Notes: generated by a model from the sequence alone, not told the origin. DNA of 64,000 bases from JBHEMK01 sp046262635 (GCA_046262635.1 JBHEMK010000067.1:1-64000), one strand, 5' to 3'; shown: positions 45,514-55,411, counted from the first letter of the stretch. Translations and numbers: made by a program.

Positions 45514-46456
45514 GGCTCTCCTGCACCAGCTTGAGCACCTCATGCTCCGCGGGCATGGCGTCCGCGCAGAGGAGCCGTGAGGCCACGATCGCACCCGCGG
45601 CGCTCGCGAACTCGACCGCCCGTCCCGGCGGCCAATCCGAGAGCAGGCCGTGGCAGAGCGCCCCGCCGAACGCGTCGCCGGCGCCGAGTCCGCAGGCGAC
45701 CTCGACGGGCCGCGGGGGCACGAGCGTTCGGCGGCCGGGCGTCGCGACGAGCACGCCCTCGCCGCCGAGCTTCACCACGGCGAGCTCGAGTCCGTGGGAG
45801 AGCAGCGCGTCGGCCGCGGCCTCCGGATCGTCCGTCCCGACGGCGATCTCGCACTCGGTCCGATTGCCGACCGCGGCGGTGGCCAGACCGACCTGAGCAG
45901 CGATCGTCCGCCGCGCCTCCTGCTCGCTCTCCCAGAAGACGCGCCGGTAATCGAGATCGATGATCGTGTGCCGGCGCCGCCCCCGCTGTTCGAGGAGCCA
46001 GACCGCCGTCGCGCGGGAGGGCTCGCGGGCAAACGCGGACGCGGTGAGCCAGAGGATCGGCACCTCGCGCACCAGCTCCGCCTCGACGTCGTCGGCGCGA
46101 ATCTGCATGTCCGGCGCCGCGGGCTCGCGGTAGAAGAGGAGGCGCGGCTCCTCCGGCGGGTCGAGTGCCGCGAAGGCGAGCGGCGTCCGCAGCGTCGGGT
46201 GGACGCCGACGAAGCGCGTGTCGACGCCGAAGCCCGCGAGCGCCCCGCAGGCGTAGCCGCCGAACTCGTCGTCTCCGACGGCGGTGAAGACGGCGCTCCG
46301 GCGTCCGAGCCGTGCCGCGGCGACGGCGACGTTCGTCGGGCTGCCTCCGACTGACTTGGCGAAGCTCCGCACCTCCGCGAGCCCGACACCGGACTGCTCC
46401 GCGTAGAGGTCGACGCTGATCCTGCCGACCGTGAGCAGCTCGAGCTCTCCGGTCAT
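45506..46456 (-). CDS. iolC: 5-dehydro-2-deoxygluconokinase (PfkB family)
   Basis: 316 aa PfkB sugar kinase. [20 protein letters not shown] near the N-terminus and the anion-hole/base motif [17 protein letters not shown] near residue 262 are present. In inositol degradation it phosphorylates 2-deoxy-5-keto-gluconate. Context (iolB, iolG, iolD downstream) favours IolC over other PfkB kinases. Overlaps the ABC ATPase gene. Confidence 0.86.
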   Translation of the reverse strand: MTGELELLTVGRISVDLYAEQSGVGLAEVRSFAKSVGGSPTNVAVAAARLGRRSAVFTAVGDDEFGGYACGALAGFGVDTRFVGVHPTLRTPLAFAALDPPEEPRLLFYREPAAPDMQIRADDVEAELVREVPILWLTASAFAREPSRATAVWLLEQRGRRRHTIIDLDYRRVFWESEQEARRTIAAQVGLATAAVGNRTECEIAVGTDDPEAAADALLSHGLELAVVKLGGEGVLVATPGRRTLVPPRPVEVACGLGAGDAFGGALCHGLLSDWPPGRAVEFASAAGAIVASRLLCADAMPAEHEVLKLVQESRA

Positions 46457-47238
46457 GCCTTGACGCCGAGCCCCTCCAACTCGTGGCTCAGCTCCTCGAG
46501 CTCAGCGCCGCCCGCCATCTGGCGGACGAGCTCGTCGCGCGTGATCTCGCTCTTGGCGTAGGTGCCGATCGTCCGGCCCCGGTTGAGGATCACGAACCGG
46601 TCGCCCACCGGGTAGGCGTGATGCGGGTTGTGCGAGATGAAGATTACCCCGACGCCGCGGTCGCGGGCCTGAACGATGTAGCGCAGCACGACGCCGGCCT
46701 GCTTGACCCCGAGGGCCGAGGTTGGCTCGTCGAGGATCAGCACCCGGGCGCCGAAGTAGACGGCGCGCGCGATTGCGACCGCCTGGCGCTCCCCGCCCGA
46801 GAGCGTTCCGACGGGCTGATCCGGGTCGCGGATGTCGATGCCCATCTCGCGCAAGTGCGAGCGCACCTCGCGCCTGCAGTGGCGGGTGTCGACGCGACGT
46901 GTCGGACCGCGACCCCTGGTCGGCTCCTCGCCGAGGAAGAAGTTGCGCCAGATCGACATCAGCGGCACCATCGCGAGGTCCTGGTAGACCGTCGCGATCC
47001 CGCGGGCCCGCGCCTCGCGCGGCGAGTGGAAGTTCACCTCCTCGCCGTCGATCAGGTACCGGCCCTCGTCCTGGGGGTGGAAGCCGGAGAGCAGCTTGAT
47101 CAGCGTCGACTTGCCTGCGCCGTTGTCGCCGAGAATGCAGAGAACCTCGCCGGAGTCGAGACTGCCGGAGACGTCCTTCAGCGCGATCACGTTCCCGAAG
47201 TACTTGCCGATCCGGTCGACTTCGAGCAGGTGTGCCAT
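46453..47238 (-). CDS. Inositol/sugar ABC transporter ATP-binding protein
   Basis: 261 aa. Walker [18 protein letters not shown], signature [20 protein letters not shown], Walker [13 protein letters not shown], switch [13 protein letters not shown]. Single nucleotide-binding domain of the FrcA type, as in the transporter at 21896. It pairs with the permease upstream, whose stop overlaps this ATG. Confidence 0.87.
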   Translation of the reverse strand: MAHLLEVDRIGKYFGNVIALKDVSGSLDSGEVLCILGDNGAGKSTLIKLLSGFHPQDEGRYLIDGEEVNFHSPREARARGIATVYQDLAMVPLMSIWRNFFLGEEPTRGRGPTRRVDTRHCRREVRSHLREMGIDIRDPDQPVGTLSGGERQAVAIARAVYFGARVLILDEPTSALGVKQAGVVLRYIVQARDRGVGVIFISHNPHHAYPVGDRFVILNRGRTIGTYAKSEITRDELVRQMAGGAELEELSHELEGLGVKA

Positions 47239-48299
47239 CAGTGTCTTCCGGATGCCTCGGCCCGGCGGCGGATCGCGGTGTTGAGCAGGACGGCGAGTAG
47301 GAGGATCACGCCGAGGAAGAGGAAGCTCCAATCGCTGTCCCAGCCCGAGTAGGGGATGCCGATCTCGGCCATCGCGATGATCAGCGCCCCGAGCGAGCCG
47401 CCGATCGCCGAGCCGAAGCCCCCCGTCAGGAGGCAGCCTCCCACGACGGCCGCGATGATGTAGTAGAACTCGCGCCCCACGCCCTGCCCCGCCTGGATCG
47501 AGCGCAAGTTGACGGCCGTCATGACGCCGAGGAGCGAGGCCACGATCGAGGTCGTGATGAAGAGCCCGATTTTCGTCCGCGTGACGGGAACGCCGACCGC
47601 GCGCGCGGCCGCCGCGTCGCCGCCGACGGCGAAGATCCAGTTCCCGACGCGCGTGCGCGTGAGCACCCAGGTCGCGATCGCAAGCTCGCCGAGCCACCAG
47701 AAGACGCGCACCTGGTAGTCGTGCGGCGACCAGACGGTGGCGGCGAGGAGCCTGCGCGCCCAACCGTAGCCGTGCGCGCGGTCGATGTCGGAGACGTAGA
47801 CCGCGCCCGTGATCGCGAGCGTTCCACCGAGATTCAGGCCCTGCAGGACGAAGAAGGTCGCCAGGGTGACGATGAACGAGGGCAGCCGCGTCTTCGTCAC
47901 GAGCGCGCCGTTGACGAGGCCGATCGTCGCGCCGAACAGGAGCACGAGCACGATCGCCGGCAAGATACTCAGGTGGACGCGCGTGACGAGCAGCCCGAGC
48001 AGGAGCCCCGAACTGCCGACCATGACCCCCGCCGAGAGGTCGAACTCGCCGCCGATCATGAGCAGCGAGACGACGACGGCCATCATCCCGAGATTCGAGG
48101 CCTCGTCGCTCCAGCGGGCGAAGCCGTCGAGGTTCGCGAAGCCGCTCGCCGTCGACGTGAAGAGGATGAACACGGCGACGACGCCCACCATCGCGCCGAT
48201 CTCGGGTCGCTGGAAGAAGCGGGCGAGCAGACCAACGTGTGCGAGGCGCTCGTCCTCGGGATGCGGGCTGGTCTGTGGAAGTCCGGCGGCGACGCCCAT
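47238..48299 (-). CDS. Inositol/sugar ABC transporter permease
   Basis: 353 aa with about nine membrane segments ([100 protein letters not shown]). The GGEFDLSAG and LPSFIVTLA motifs are those of RbsC/FrcC-type permeases. Substrate taken as myo-inositol from the operon. Confidence 0.87.
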   Translation of the reverse strand: MGVAAGLPQTSPHPEDERLAHVGLLARFFQRPEIGAMVGVVAVFILFTSTASGFANLDGFARWSDEASNLGMMAVVVSLLMIGGEFDLSAGVMVGSSGLLLGLLVTRVHLSILPAIVLVLLFGATIGLVNGALVTKTRLPSFIVTLATFFVLQGLNLGGTLAITGAVYVSDIDRAHGYGWARRLLAATVWSPHDYQVRVFWWLGELAIATWVLTRTRVGNWIFAVGGDAAAARAVGVPVTRTKIGLFITTSIVASLLGVMTAVNLRSIQAGQGVGREFYYIIAAVVGGCLLTGGFGSAIGGSLGALIIAMAEIGIPYSGWDSDWSFLFLGVILLLAVLLNTAIRRRAEASGRH

Positions 48300-48318
48300 G
48301 GTGGCCCATTGGGTCGGG

Positions 48319-48345
48319 CCGGGCGGAGCCGGCGGCCCCGCCCGG
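48319..48345 (-). terminator. Intercistronic hairpin between binding protein and permease
   Basis: CCGGGCGG (48319-48326) and CCGCCCGG (48338-48345) form a perfect 8-bp GC stem in the 55-bp gap after the binding-protein stop. Such hairpins often act as partial terminators or mRNA stabilisers that keep binding protein in excess over the membrane components. Confidence 0.55.
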
Positions 48346-48354
48346 CTCGGCGTC

Positions 48355-49368
48355 CTAGCGGGTGCCCTTTGCGGTCAGGGCCTTCACCTTGGCGGCATTC
48401 GACTTCTCCACGAACCCCGGCCCGGTGAGTACGGGCTGGCCCCCACCAACCGTGTTCAGGTTGGTGTTGAAGAGGTAGAGGAAGACGACCGGCAGGTATC
48501 CCTGCAGGTACTGCTGCTGGTCGATCGCGAACAGCATGGTCCCCTTCTGGATCGCGTTGATCACGTCGCTCGAGAGGTCGAAGGTCGCGAGTTTCGCCTT
48601 CGAGTGCGCCCCCGCGATCGCCTGCTGGGCGGCGGTCGCGATCTGCGGGTTGAGGGTGAGGACGGCGTCGATCCCGCGGTCGGCCGTCAGCTTCGACTGG
48701 ATCTGCTGCGTCGTCGCGCTGACATCGGAGAGGCCCGTGACCTGGAGCCTCGCGGCGTTGCCGAAGCCGGCCTTCGCCCCCGAGTAGCGCTGCTCGAGCC
48801 CGATGTTGGCCTGTTCGTGGATCACGACCAGGAGCTTCTTCAGACCGGCTCCCTTCAGCTTCCGGCCCGCGCCCTTCCCGGCCACCGACTCGTCCTGGCC
48901 GACGTGGGTGATCGCGCCGAGCGACTTGAACTGGTTCTCTCCCGAGTTGAGCGTGATGACCGGGATGTGCGCGGCCCGCGCGCGGTTGAGTGCGTCCTTC
49001 ATCGCCGAAGGACTCGGGAGCGAGGTCGCGATCCCCTTGACCTTCTGGGACACTGCTGCCTGGATCAGCTGCGCCTGTTTCTGCGGGTCGTTCCTGCCTT
49101 CGCTGTAGAGGACCTTGATGCCGAGGTCGGAGCCCGCGGCGGACGCGCCCTTGTGGGCGACCGACCAGAACGCGTCTCCGGCGCCGTGCGTAATCACGGC
49201 GATCTTCAGCGAGCGCGGCCCGCGGGCGCCCCGCTCGACGGCAGCGCTCGCGGCGAGGGGCGCGCCCAGGAACGCCGCCCCGGCGGTGGCAAGGCCGCCC
49301 TTGATCAGGACTTCGCGCCGGTTCAGCGCGGTCTCGGGACGCGGTTCGGCCTGGTCAGGCTCGTTCAT
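48355..49368 (-). CDS. Inositol/sugar ABC transporter substrate-binding protein (Tat-type signal)
   Basis: 337 aa. The N-terminus has a twin-arginine signal (TALNRREVLIKGGLATAGAA then FLGAPLAASA), so it is probably exported folded. The mature part is a type-1 periplasmic-binding fold (KIAVITHGAGDAFWSVAHKG, VKGIATSLPSPSAMKDALNR, IPVITLNSG, DAVLTLNPQIATAAQQA). ATG 49368 is preceded by GGAAGGTGGG. First gene of the inositol operon, downstream of the tandem LacI-type operators. Confidence 0.86.
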   Translation of the reverse strand: MNEPDQAEPRPETALNRREVLIKGGLATAGAAFLGAPLAASAAVERGARGPRSLKIAVITHGAGDAFWSVAHKGASAAGSDLGIKVLYSEGRNDPQKQAQLIQAAVSQKVKGIATSLPSPSAMKDALNRARAAHIPVITLNSGENQFKSLGAITHVGQDESVAGKGAGRKLKGAGLKKLLVVIHEQANIGLEQRYSGAKAGFGNAARLQVTGLSDVSATTQQIQSKLTADRGIDAVLTLNPQIATAAQQAIAGAHSKAKLATFDLSSDVINAIQKGTMLFAIDQQQYLQGYLPVVFLYLFNTNLNTVGGGQPVLTGPGFVEKSNAAKVKALTAKGTR

Positions 49369-49460
49369 TTCCCACCTTCCTTCGTCGGAATCCACTGGGC
49401 GGCGACTCGGGCTTCCGCTGGCGCAGCAGCACCTCCCTCTGGCGTTTCCTTCGCTTACAA

Positions 49461-49491
49461 TTGGAGCGCTCTAAACGTTAGAGCGCTCTAA
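49461..49491. promoter_or_regulatory. Tandem palindromic LacI-type operators
   Basis: TTAGAGCGCTCTAA (49478-49491) is a perfect 14-bp palindrome with the central CG typical of LacI-family operators. TTGGAGCGCTCTAA (49461-49474) is a second copy with one mismatch, 17 bp away centre to centre. They lie between the divergent inositol operon and the LacI gene at 49524, so this regulator is the likely ligand and may control both directions. Confidence 0.78.
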
Positions 49492-49523
49492 CAACGGCGG
49501 GATTATCGGATCCTTTCGGGCGA

Positions 49524-50543
49524 ATGTCAAGGACGCAGGCGACACAGGCGAGAATGGAGGATGTGGCCCGCGCGGCCGGCGTCTCCCGCGCGCTCGTCTC
49601 CCTCGTCATGCGCGACAGCCCGAAGGTGAGCCCGAGGTCGCGCGAGAAGGTCCTGGCCGCAGCCGCGAGGCTCAAGTACCGACCGAATGCGATCGCCCGC
49701 CAGCTCGCCAGCCGGCGCACGCGCACGATCGGCGTGCTCCTGAACGAGCTGCACAACCCCTTCTACGCGGGAATCATGGACGGCGTGGACACGCTCGCAG
49801 CGGAGCTCGACTACCGGATCGTGATCGGGACGGCTGGCCGGCGGCCGCGGGGGGAGGAGGCGACGGTGGACGCGTTCCTCGAGATGCGAACCGACGGGCT
49901 GATCCTCGTCGGCCCGAGGCTGCCCGCGCGGGGGATCGAGGCGGCAGCGGCCGTGGTTCCGGTCGTCGTCGTCGGTCGGCCCGTCCGCTCGCCCCGCGTC
50001 GACACGATCGTGAACGACGAGCGGGCGGGGGCACTGCTCGTCGTCCGCCACCTCGCCGAGCTCGGCCACCGCCACATCCTCCACATCGACGGCGGCCGCG
50101 GCGCCGGCGCCTCGGCGCGGCGCTCGGGCTACGAGTATGCGATGCGGCGGTTCGGGTTCGAGCGGGACATCCGCGTCCTCGCCGGCGACTACACGGACGC
50201 CGCCGGGGCGCGCGCCGCCTCGCGGCTGCTCGCCGACGGCGACCTCCCGACCGCGATCTTCGCGGCGAACGATCTCGTCGCCGCCGGGGCGATCGACCGG
50301 CTTGAGGATGGCGGCCTCACGATCCCGGAGGACGTCTCGCTCGTCGGCTACGACAACACGTTCCTCGCGGGGCTCCACCACGTCTCCCTCACAACGGTGA
50401 ACCAGCCGTGTGCAGAGATGGGCCGGCTCGCGATGCAGGGACTCGTCGACCGGATCGACGGCGGGCGGACGACGGCCGTGAACCACCGTCTGCTGCCGGA
50501 GCTCGTCGTGCGCAGGACGACGGGCCGCCCGCGCGCAGCCTGA
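49524..50543 (+). CDS. LacI-family regulator of the inositol operon
   Basis: 339 aa. Helix-turn-helix MEDVARAAGVSRALVSLVMR and hinge region PNAIARQLASRRT at the N-terminus, then a sugar-binding-like effector domain (IGVLLNELHNPFYAGIMDGV, DGLILVGPRLP, LVGYDNTFLAGLHHVSLTTV). Divergent from the inositol genes and next to two palindromes. The effector may be inositol or a catabolite. Confidence 0.86.
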   Translation: MSRTQATQARMEDVARAAGVSRALVSLVMRDSPKVSPRSREKVLAAAARLKYRPNAIARQLASRRTRTIGVLLNELHNPFYAGIMDGVDTLAAELDYRIVIGTAGRRPRGEEATVDAFLEMRTDGLILVGPRLPARGIEAAAAVVPVVVVGRPVRSPRVDTIVNDERAGALLVVRHLAELGHRHILHIDGGRGAGASARRSGYEYAMRRFGFERDIRVLAGDYTDAAGARAASRLLADGDLPTAIFAANDLVAAGAIDRLEDGGLTIPEDVSLVGYDNTFLAGLHHVSLTTVNQPCAEMGRLAMQGLVDRIDGGRTTAVNHRLLPELVVRRTTGRPRAA

Positions 50544-50591
50544 AGATCCGGGCGGGTGGGCCGGCGCGACAGCCGGCCCACCCGGCGGGCA

Positions 50592-50843
50592 CTACGGCAC
50601 GGTCGGGAACTGACCGGCGTCTTCCTGTGCCTCCCGCTGTGCACTCTCGCCGGCCTCGTGGGACGCGTTCTCGTTCGGCGTGAACTTCCCACCCGGTGCG
50701 CTACTCGAGCCGTTGGTCGACGTGGTCGAGGTTCCGGTGGCGGCGCTACCGCTCGCCGAGCTCAGGACCGTCGCGCCGAGAGCCCCGCCCGCGAGCGAGC
50801 CGGCGAGCACCATGGCGACGATCCACCTCTTTGCAATGTTCAT
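50592..50843 (-). CDS. Small secreted or membrane-anchored protein of unknown function
   Basis: 83 aa. A signal or anchor segment (RWIVAMVLAGSLAGGALGAT) is followed by a Ser/Thr/Gly-rich stretch and a charged tail with HEAGESAQREAQEDAGQF. No recognised domain. The longer frame upstream overlaps the divergent gene and is ignored. ATG 50843 chosen for the signal sequence; a Shine-Dalgarno is not obvious. Confidence 0.5.
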   Translation of the reverse strand: MNIAKRWIVAMVLAGSLAGGALGATVLSSASGSAATGTSTTSTNGSSSAPGGKFTPNENASHEAGESAQREAQEDAGQFPTVP

Positions 50844-50934
50844 CTCGTTTCTTTCGTGTGTCGTTGTCACTCGTGCCAGCGTCGCGCTGCGGCCTCGGAG
50901 TTGGCTGGGACTCGGCTGAGAGTTCGGTGTCAAG

Positions 50935-51432
50935 ATGAGTGGCGCAATGAGAGCCGTACGAGCGATCGCCGCCCTCGTCTGCGCGGCTGCTCTGTCGGTT
51001 GCGCCGGGAGCGGCGCAGGCGCGAGCGGGCGCCGGTCGCGCCTGCCGAGCCGACGTGCACCTGGGCGTGCTGCCGGTCTGGGCCCGCGCTGGATTCTCCG
51101 ACCCGCAGCCGCGCCTGCCGCACGTGCTCGGCCGATCGGGCAAGATCGCCGCCCTCGTCTTCGGGTACCCACTGCTCTCGCCGCCGTCCCCGACGCGAAA
51201 CAACAAGATCCTCTGGGTCGCGCGAGCCTCCGTGCGGCCGCTGTCCGCTCTGCGGATCAGCGCGCAGAGGATGATCGGACGGCGCAGACTCGGTCGGCCC
51301 ATCACGCGGGCGGTGCAGGGAGGGCCGGGCCCGTCGATCGTCAATCTGCCGACGCCCGGGTGCTGGCGGCTGCGGCTGCGCTGGTCGGGACGCTCCGACA
51401 GCCTCGATCTCCGGTACGCGCGGCGGAGCTGA
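50935..51432 (+). CDS. Secreted hypothetical protein
   Basis: 165 aa with a signal peptide (VRAIAALVCAAALSVAPGAA) and a mature part containing GKIAALVFGYPLLSPPSPTR, NNKILWVARA, GPGPSIVNLPTPGCWRLRLR and WSGRSDSLDLRYA. The single Cys in PGCWRLRLRW and a beta-rich look suggest a small extracytoplasmic domain. It resembles secreted proteins I associate with soil Actinobacteria, but no function is known. Confidence 0.6.
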   Translation: MSGAMRAVRAIAALVCAAALSVAPGAAQARAGAGRACRADVHLGVLPVWARAGFSDPQPRLPHVLGRSGKIAALVFGYPLLSPPSPTRNNKILWVARASVRPLSALRISAQRMIGRRRLGRPITRAVQGGPGPSIVNLPTPGCWRLRLRWSGRSDSLDLRYARRS

Positions 51433-51548
51433 GCAACACGGCCGCCGCGGCCGCCGCGACCTCCGAGCTAGCCGATCGCGCGCGACTTGGGGTCCACTGG
51501 CGATCAATTCGGATCCAATCCAGTCCAGAATCGTCCCCTAGACGCCTG

Positions 51549-51594
51549 TTGACAGCCCAGTGCGGTCATTCTAGGATCCGAAGACAAGGATCCT
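51549..51594 (+). promoter_or_regulatory. Isocitrate lyase operon promoter with overlapping inverted repeat
   Basis: TTGACA (51549-51554), a 17-bp spacer and TAGGAT (51572-51577). The perfect repeat AGGATCC (51573-51579) and GGATCCT (51588-51594) starts in the -10 box and spans the expected transcript start, a placement suited to repression. A further palindrome CTGGACTCCAG follows, and GGATCC also occurs upstream near 51512. The GntR/FCD regulator encoded downstream is a candidate ligand. Confidence 0.58.
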
Positions 51595-51617
51595 GGACTC
51601 CAGAAAGGACAAGTCGG

Positions 51618-51779
51618 ATGTCGAGCACGCTGGTGAGCCCGCCCCTCGTTGAGGTCCACAAGTCGCCTGCTGCCGCGCCGTTGAATTTCGAGCAGCGCCC
51701 GCCCTCTGCCCCCTGCCGGGCCGAGACCGCCCAGTGCACGTGCCCGGAGTTTTGCGAGCGGGATCACGACAATGACTAG
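51618..51779 (+). CDS. Micro-protein with C-x-C-P-x2-C-x2-DH motif, coupled to isocitrate lyase
   Basis: 53 aa beginning [17 protein letters not shown] and ending [18 protein letters not shown]. The Cys/His cluster [11 protein letters not shown] suggests metal binding and recalls short CP-x-WC-x2-DH motifs in actinobacterial small proteins. The stop overlaps the aceA ATG by 8 bp, so the two are translated together. GAAAGGAC upstream of ATG 51618 serves as ribosome-binding site. No function known; it may modulate the lyase or only couple translation. Confidence 0.55.
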   Translation: MSSTLVSPPLVEVHKSPAAAPLNFEQRPPSAPCRAETAQCTCPEFCERDHDND

Positions 51780-53073
51780 GGACGAGCGGATCGCGCTCGA
51801 GTCCGAGGAGCTCGGGGACCGGTGGGCAACGGATCCCCGCTGGCGCGGGACCCGGCGCACGTACGGGCCGGAAGCCGTCGTCCGGCTCCGTGGCTCGGTC
51901 GTGCCGGAGCAGACCCTCGCCCGCCGCGGGGCGGAGCGGCTCTGGACGCTGCTCCGCGGCCCGGAGCACGTGGCCGCCCTCGGCGCGCTCTCGGGCGGCC
52001 AGGCGGTCCAGATGATTCGTGCGGGCTTGGAGGCGATCTACCTCTCGGGCTGGCAGGTCGCCGCGGACGCGAATGTCGGCGGCCACACGTATCCGGACCA
52101 GAGCCTGTACCCGGCAAACAGCGCGCCCGCGCTTGTCCGGCGCCTCAACAACGCGCTGCTGCGTGCAGATCAGATCGACTGGTCGGAAGGCCGGAACGGC
52201 ACGGACTGGCTGGCGCCGATCGTCGCCGATGCCGAGGCGGGTTTCGGCGGGCCGCTGAACGCCTATGAGCTGATGAAGTCGATGATCGAGGCAGGCGCAG
52301 CCGGCGTCCACTTCGAGGACCAGCTCGCCTCGGAGAAGAAGTGCGGCCATCTGGGCGGGAAGGTGCTCGTCCCCACCAGTCAGTTCCTGCGGACGCTGAT
52401 GGCGGCGCGGCTCGCCGCGGACGTGCTCGACGTTCCGACCGTTCTGGTGGCGAGGACCGATGCCCTCAGCGCGAGACTGCTCACGAGCGACATCGACGAG
52501 GCGGACGCAATGTTCTCGACCGGCGAGCGGACGCCGGAGGGCTTCTTCCGGGTGAGGGACGGCCTCGACGCGGCGATCGCGCGGTCGCTTGCCTACGCTC
52601 CCTACGCCGACGTCCTCTGGTTCGAGACTTCGACGCCTGATCTCGGCGAGGCGCGCGCGTTCGCCCAAGCGATCCACGAGCGCTTCCGCGGCAAGCTCCT
52701 CGCGTACAACTGCTCACCGTCGTTCAACTGGAAACAGGCCTTGGCAGACGACGAGATCGCACGCTTCCAGGACGAGCTCGCCGCGCTCGGCTACCGCTTC
52801 CAGTTCATCACGCTGGCGGGCTTCCACTCGCTGAACGCGGGGATGTTCGAACTGGCCCGCGGCTACGCCGCCGAGGGCATGAGCGCCTATGTTCGCCTGC
52901 AGGAGCGGGAGTTCGAGCTGGAGGTCGACGGCTATACCGCCACCCGCCACCAGCGCGAGGTCGGGGCAGGGTACTTCGATCAGGTGATGGCGACGCTGAG
53001 CGGCGGCCAGTCGTCGACGCTCGCCCTCAGCGGCTCGACCGAGGAGGCGCAGTTCGAGGCGGCAGAGGTGTGA
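51772..53073 (+). CDS. aceA: Isocitrate lyase
   Basis: 433 aa, the first enzyme of the glyoxylate shunt (isocitrate to glyoxylate and succinate), letting the cell grow on acetate or fatty acids. The catalytic loop [17 protein letters not shown] with the active Cys, [35 protein letters not shown] and NCSPSFNWK are all present. The GntR regulator and an acetyl-CoA synthetase-like gene next to it fit a C2-carbon role. No malate synthase is in the window. Confidence 0.94.
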   Translation: MTRDERIALESEELGDRWATDPRWRGTRRTYGPEAVVRLRGSVVPEQTLARRGAERLWTLLRGPEHVAALGALSGGQAVQMIRAGLEAIYLSGWQVAADANVGGHTYPDQSLYPANSAPALVRRLNNALLRADQIDWSEGRNGTDWLAPIVADAEAGFGGPLNAYELMKSMIEAGAAGVHFEDQLASEKKCGHLGGKVLVPTSQFLRTLMAARLAADVLDVPTVLVARTDALSARLLTSDIDEADAMFSTGERTPEGFFRVRDGLDAAIARSLAYAPYADVLWFETSTPDLGEARAFAQAIHERFRGKLLAYNCSPSFNWKQALADDEIARFQDELAALGYRFQFITLAGFHSLNAGMFELARGYAAEGMSAYVRLQEREFELEVDGYTATRHQREVGAGYFDQVMATLSGGQSSTLALSGSTEEAQFEAAEV

Positions 53074-53083
53074 GCGCGGCCGG

Positions 53084-53821
53084 ATGAGCCTCGACAGCAC
53101 GAAGGCAGACGACATCGCACTGGTGATCGAGGAGGCGATCGTCTCCGGGGAGATCGCGCCCGGGAGCATCCTCCGCCAGGAGCAGCTGTCCGAGCAGTTC
53201 AAGGTCTCGCGGACGCCGATCCGCGAGGCGCTCCGCCGGCTGGCCGCACTGGGCCTCGTCGACTTCCACCCGAACCGCGGCGTCAGCGTCAGAACCGTCT
53301 CGCGCCAGGAGCTGCACGAGGCATTTCTCGTCCGCGCCGAGCTCGAGAGTCTCGCGACCGCGCTCGCCGCCGACCGCATGACCGCGGACGATCTCGCCGA
53401 CCTGAGGAGTGCGCAGGAGCGCTTCTCGCGCTTGAGCCAGGAGCTGCGTTCGCGCGAGCCGGGTGAGGAGCGGCGTTCGGTCATGGGCGACTGGGTACGC
53501 GCAAACCACGCCTTCCACGACGTGATCTACCGAGTCGCCGACGCGCCGCTCGTCGAGCGGCTGGCGAAGAGCGCACGCCGGAACTTCTCGGGGCCTGCGG
53601 TCTGGGCGCCGGGCGACCACTCGATCGACGGCCTCTATCTCACGAACGACCGTCAGCATCAGGCGATCCTCCAGGCGCTGACGGCCGGAAGCGCCGCCGG
53701 CGCGCGGACGCTCGCGCGCGAGCACGTCCTCTCGTCCTTCGCGATGCTCGAGACGATTCTCGAGCAGGTCGGAGCCCAGCCGCGCGACTGGCACCGCACC
53801 CGCGCGGAGGTGCACGTCTAG
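53084..53821 (+). CDS. GntR-family regulator with FCD domain
   Basis: 245 aa. The N-terminal GntR winged helix (EEAIVSGEIAPGSILRQEQL, VSRTPIREALRRLAALGLVD) is followed by an all-helical FCD ligand domain (LVRAELESLATALAADRMTA, NHAFHDVIYRVADAPLVERL, NDRQHQAILQALTAG). It lies 10 bp after aceA, so it is probably co-transcribed and may feed back on the aceA promoter repeat. The effector is probably an organic acid. Confidence 0.83.
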   Translation: MSLDSTKADDIALVIEEAIVSGEIAPGSILRQEQLSEQFKVSRTPIREALRRLAALGLVDFHPNRGVSVRTVSRQELHEAFLVRAELESLATALAADRMTADDLADLRSAQERFSRLSQELRSREPGEERRSVMGDWVRANHAFHDVIYRVADAPLVERLAKSARRNFSGPAVWAPGDHSIDGLYLTNDRQHQAILQALTAGSAAGARTLAREHVLSSFAMLETILEQVGAQPRDWHRTRAEVHV

Positions 53822-53830
53822 CCGGACCGG

Positions 53831-55411
53831 TCATGGGTCGGCACGGGCGGCGGCACGGTCGAGCTCGAGACGGCGGAGCTCGATGCGGCGGATCTTGCCC
53901 GTGAGCGTCTTCGGGAGGTCGGGGACGAACTCGAGCTGGCGGGGATAGGCGTACGCCGAGAGTCGCTTGCGGACGAAGTCCTTGATCTCGGCGGCGAGCT
54001 CGTCCGAGGGTAGGTGTCCGTTCGCGAGGACGATGAACGCCTTGACCACGTTGCCGCGCAGGTCGTCGGGTGAGGCGACCGCCGCGGCCTCGCGGACTGC
54101 GGGATGCTCGAGGCAGGCGGACTCGACCTCGAACGGGCCGATCCGGTACCCGGCGGCGATGATCACGTCGTCCGCCCGGCCCACGTACCAGTAGTAGCCG
54201 TCCTCGTCCTTGAGGGCGGCGTCTCTCGTACGAAACCCCTCCCCGCCGAACGTCTCCCGGCCCGCCTCCTCGTTCCGCCAGTAGCCGAGCGGATAGTGGG
54301 GATTCGAGCGTGCGCGGAGGCAGATCTCGCCCCGCTCGCCGGGCTCGACCGGCCGGTCATCCTCGTCGAGGATCTGCACGTCCCAGCCCGGCATCGGCTT
54401 GCCCATCGACCCGTCGCGTACCTCGACGAACGGATAGTTCGCCACCAGCGGGTACGACTCGGTGAGCCCGTAGTAGTCGAGCACGGTGACCCCGTACTGG
54501 TCGCGAAACCAGCGGATCGCCTCCGGGTTCAGCGGCTCGCCCGCCGAACAGACCCTGCGGAAAGCCTGCGGATAGCGCGTCGCAGCGTCATCGATCGCCA
54601 TCATCGCGCGCATCGCGGTCGGCGTCGTGAACACGTTCGTCACCCGGTGGCGGCTCAGGAAGTCGAGCTGCTTGTGCGGGTCGAATCCGCCTTCCCGGCG
54701 GTAGACGCATTGGACGGCGCCGAGCCGCCACGGGCCGAGCAGGGGCGCGATCCCTGCAGCCCAGGCCCATTCGCCCATCCCGTGAAAGCGCTCACCGTCT
54801 TCGACCTCGTGGCAGTACACGAATTCCTCGTGGGCCAGGATGTACCGGTGAGCGTGGACGATCCCCTTCGCCGGGCCGGTGGTGCCCGACGTGTAGTAGA
54901 GCTGCGCCGCGTCCTCGGCAGAGGAGGCTGTGCCGATGAAGTCGGTTGGCGCGCCGCCGAGCGTGTCCGGCCCGAGCACGAGCACCTCCGGTGCCCACGG
55001 CCGGTCGAATCGCGGGGCGTTCGCTGCGTCTGTGACGAGGAGCCTCGCCTCGGAGTCGGCGAGGCGATGCCGGATCCCGTCGTCGCCGTACAGCACCGAC
55101 ATCGAGAGCAGGATCGCGCCGAGCTTCCAGACGCCGAAGAAGGTTGCCGCGGCCTCCGGGGTCGCCGGCAGGACGACCGCGACCCGGTCTCCAGGCCCGA
55201 CGCCGCGCGCCGCCAGGGTGTGGGCCGCCTGGTTCGCGAGGTCCTGGAGCTCCCCCCAGTCGAGCGTCCGTACGGAGCCGTCGAAGCTCTCCCAGATCAT
55301 CGCCTGCTTGTGCCGCGCATGCTTCTCGCACACGTCCGCGGCGATGTTGTAGCGCGGCGGCACATCCCAGCGGTGGGCGGCGCACATCTCGTCGTAGCTC
55401 GTCCAGCTCAT
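53831..55411 (-). CDS. AMP-forming acyl-CoA/acetyl-CoA synthetase-like enzyme
   Basis: 526 aa adenylate-forming enzyme. The P-loop-like A3 motif LYYTSGTTGPAKGIVHAHRY is near residue 176, YYGLTESYPLVANYPF near 315, FRTRDAALKDEDGYYWYVGR near 400 and the A10 Lys in LPKTLTGKIRRIEL near the end. It activates a short- or medium-chain carboxylate to its CoA ester; the acetate link is suggested only by the neighbouring isocitrate lyase. Convergent with the GntR gene. Confidence 0.82.
   Translation of the reverse strand: MSWTSYDEMCAAHRWDVPPRYNIAADVCEKHARHKQAMIWESFDGSVRTLDWGELQDLANQAAHTLAARGVGPGDRVAVVLPATPEAAATFFGVWKLGAILLSMSVLYGDDGIRHRLADSEARLLVTDAANAPRFDRPWAPEVLVLGPDTLGGAPTDFIGTASSAEDAAQLYYTSGTTGPAKGIVHAHRYILAHEEFVYCHEVEDGERFHGMGEWAWAAGIAPLLGPWRLGAVQCVYRREGGFDPHKQLDFLSRHRVTNVFTTPTAMRAMMAIDDAATRYPQAFRRVCSAGEPLNPEAIRWFRDQYGVTVLDYYGLTESYPLVANYPFVEVRDGSMGKPMPGWDVQILDEDDRPVEPGERGEICLRARSNPHYPLGYWRNEEAGRETFGGEGFRTRDAALKDEDGYYWYVGRADDVIIAAGYRIGPFEVESACLEHPAVREAAAVASPDDLRGNVVKAFIVLANGHLPSDELAAEIKDFVRKRLSAYAYPRQLEFVPDLPKTLTGKIRRIELRRLELDRAAARADP

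Noticed and set aside
48319..48345. True end-of-operon terminator between the inositol binding protein and permease
   Set aside because: Gene order, strand and short spacing indicate one operon; the hairpin is better read as a partial terminator or stabiliser.
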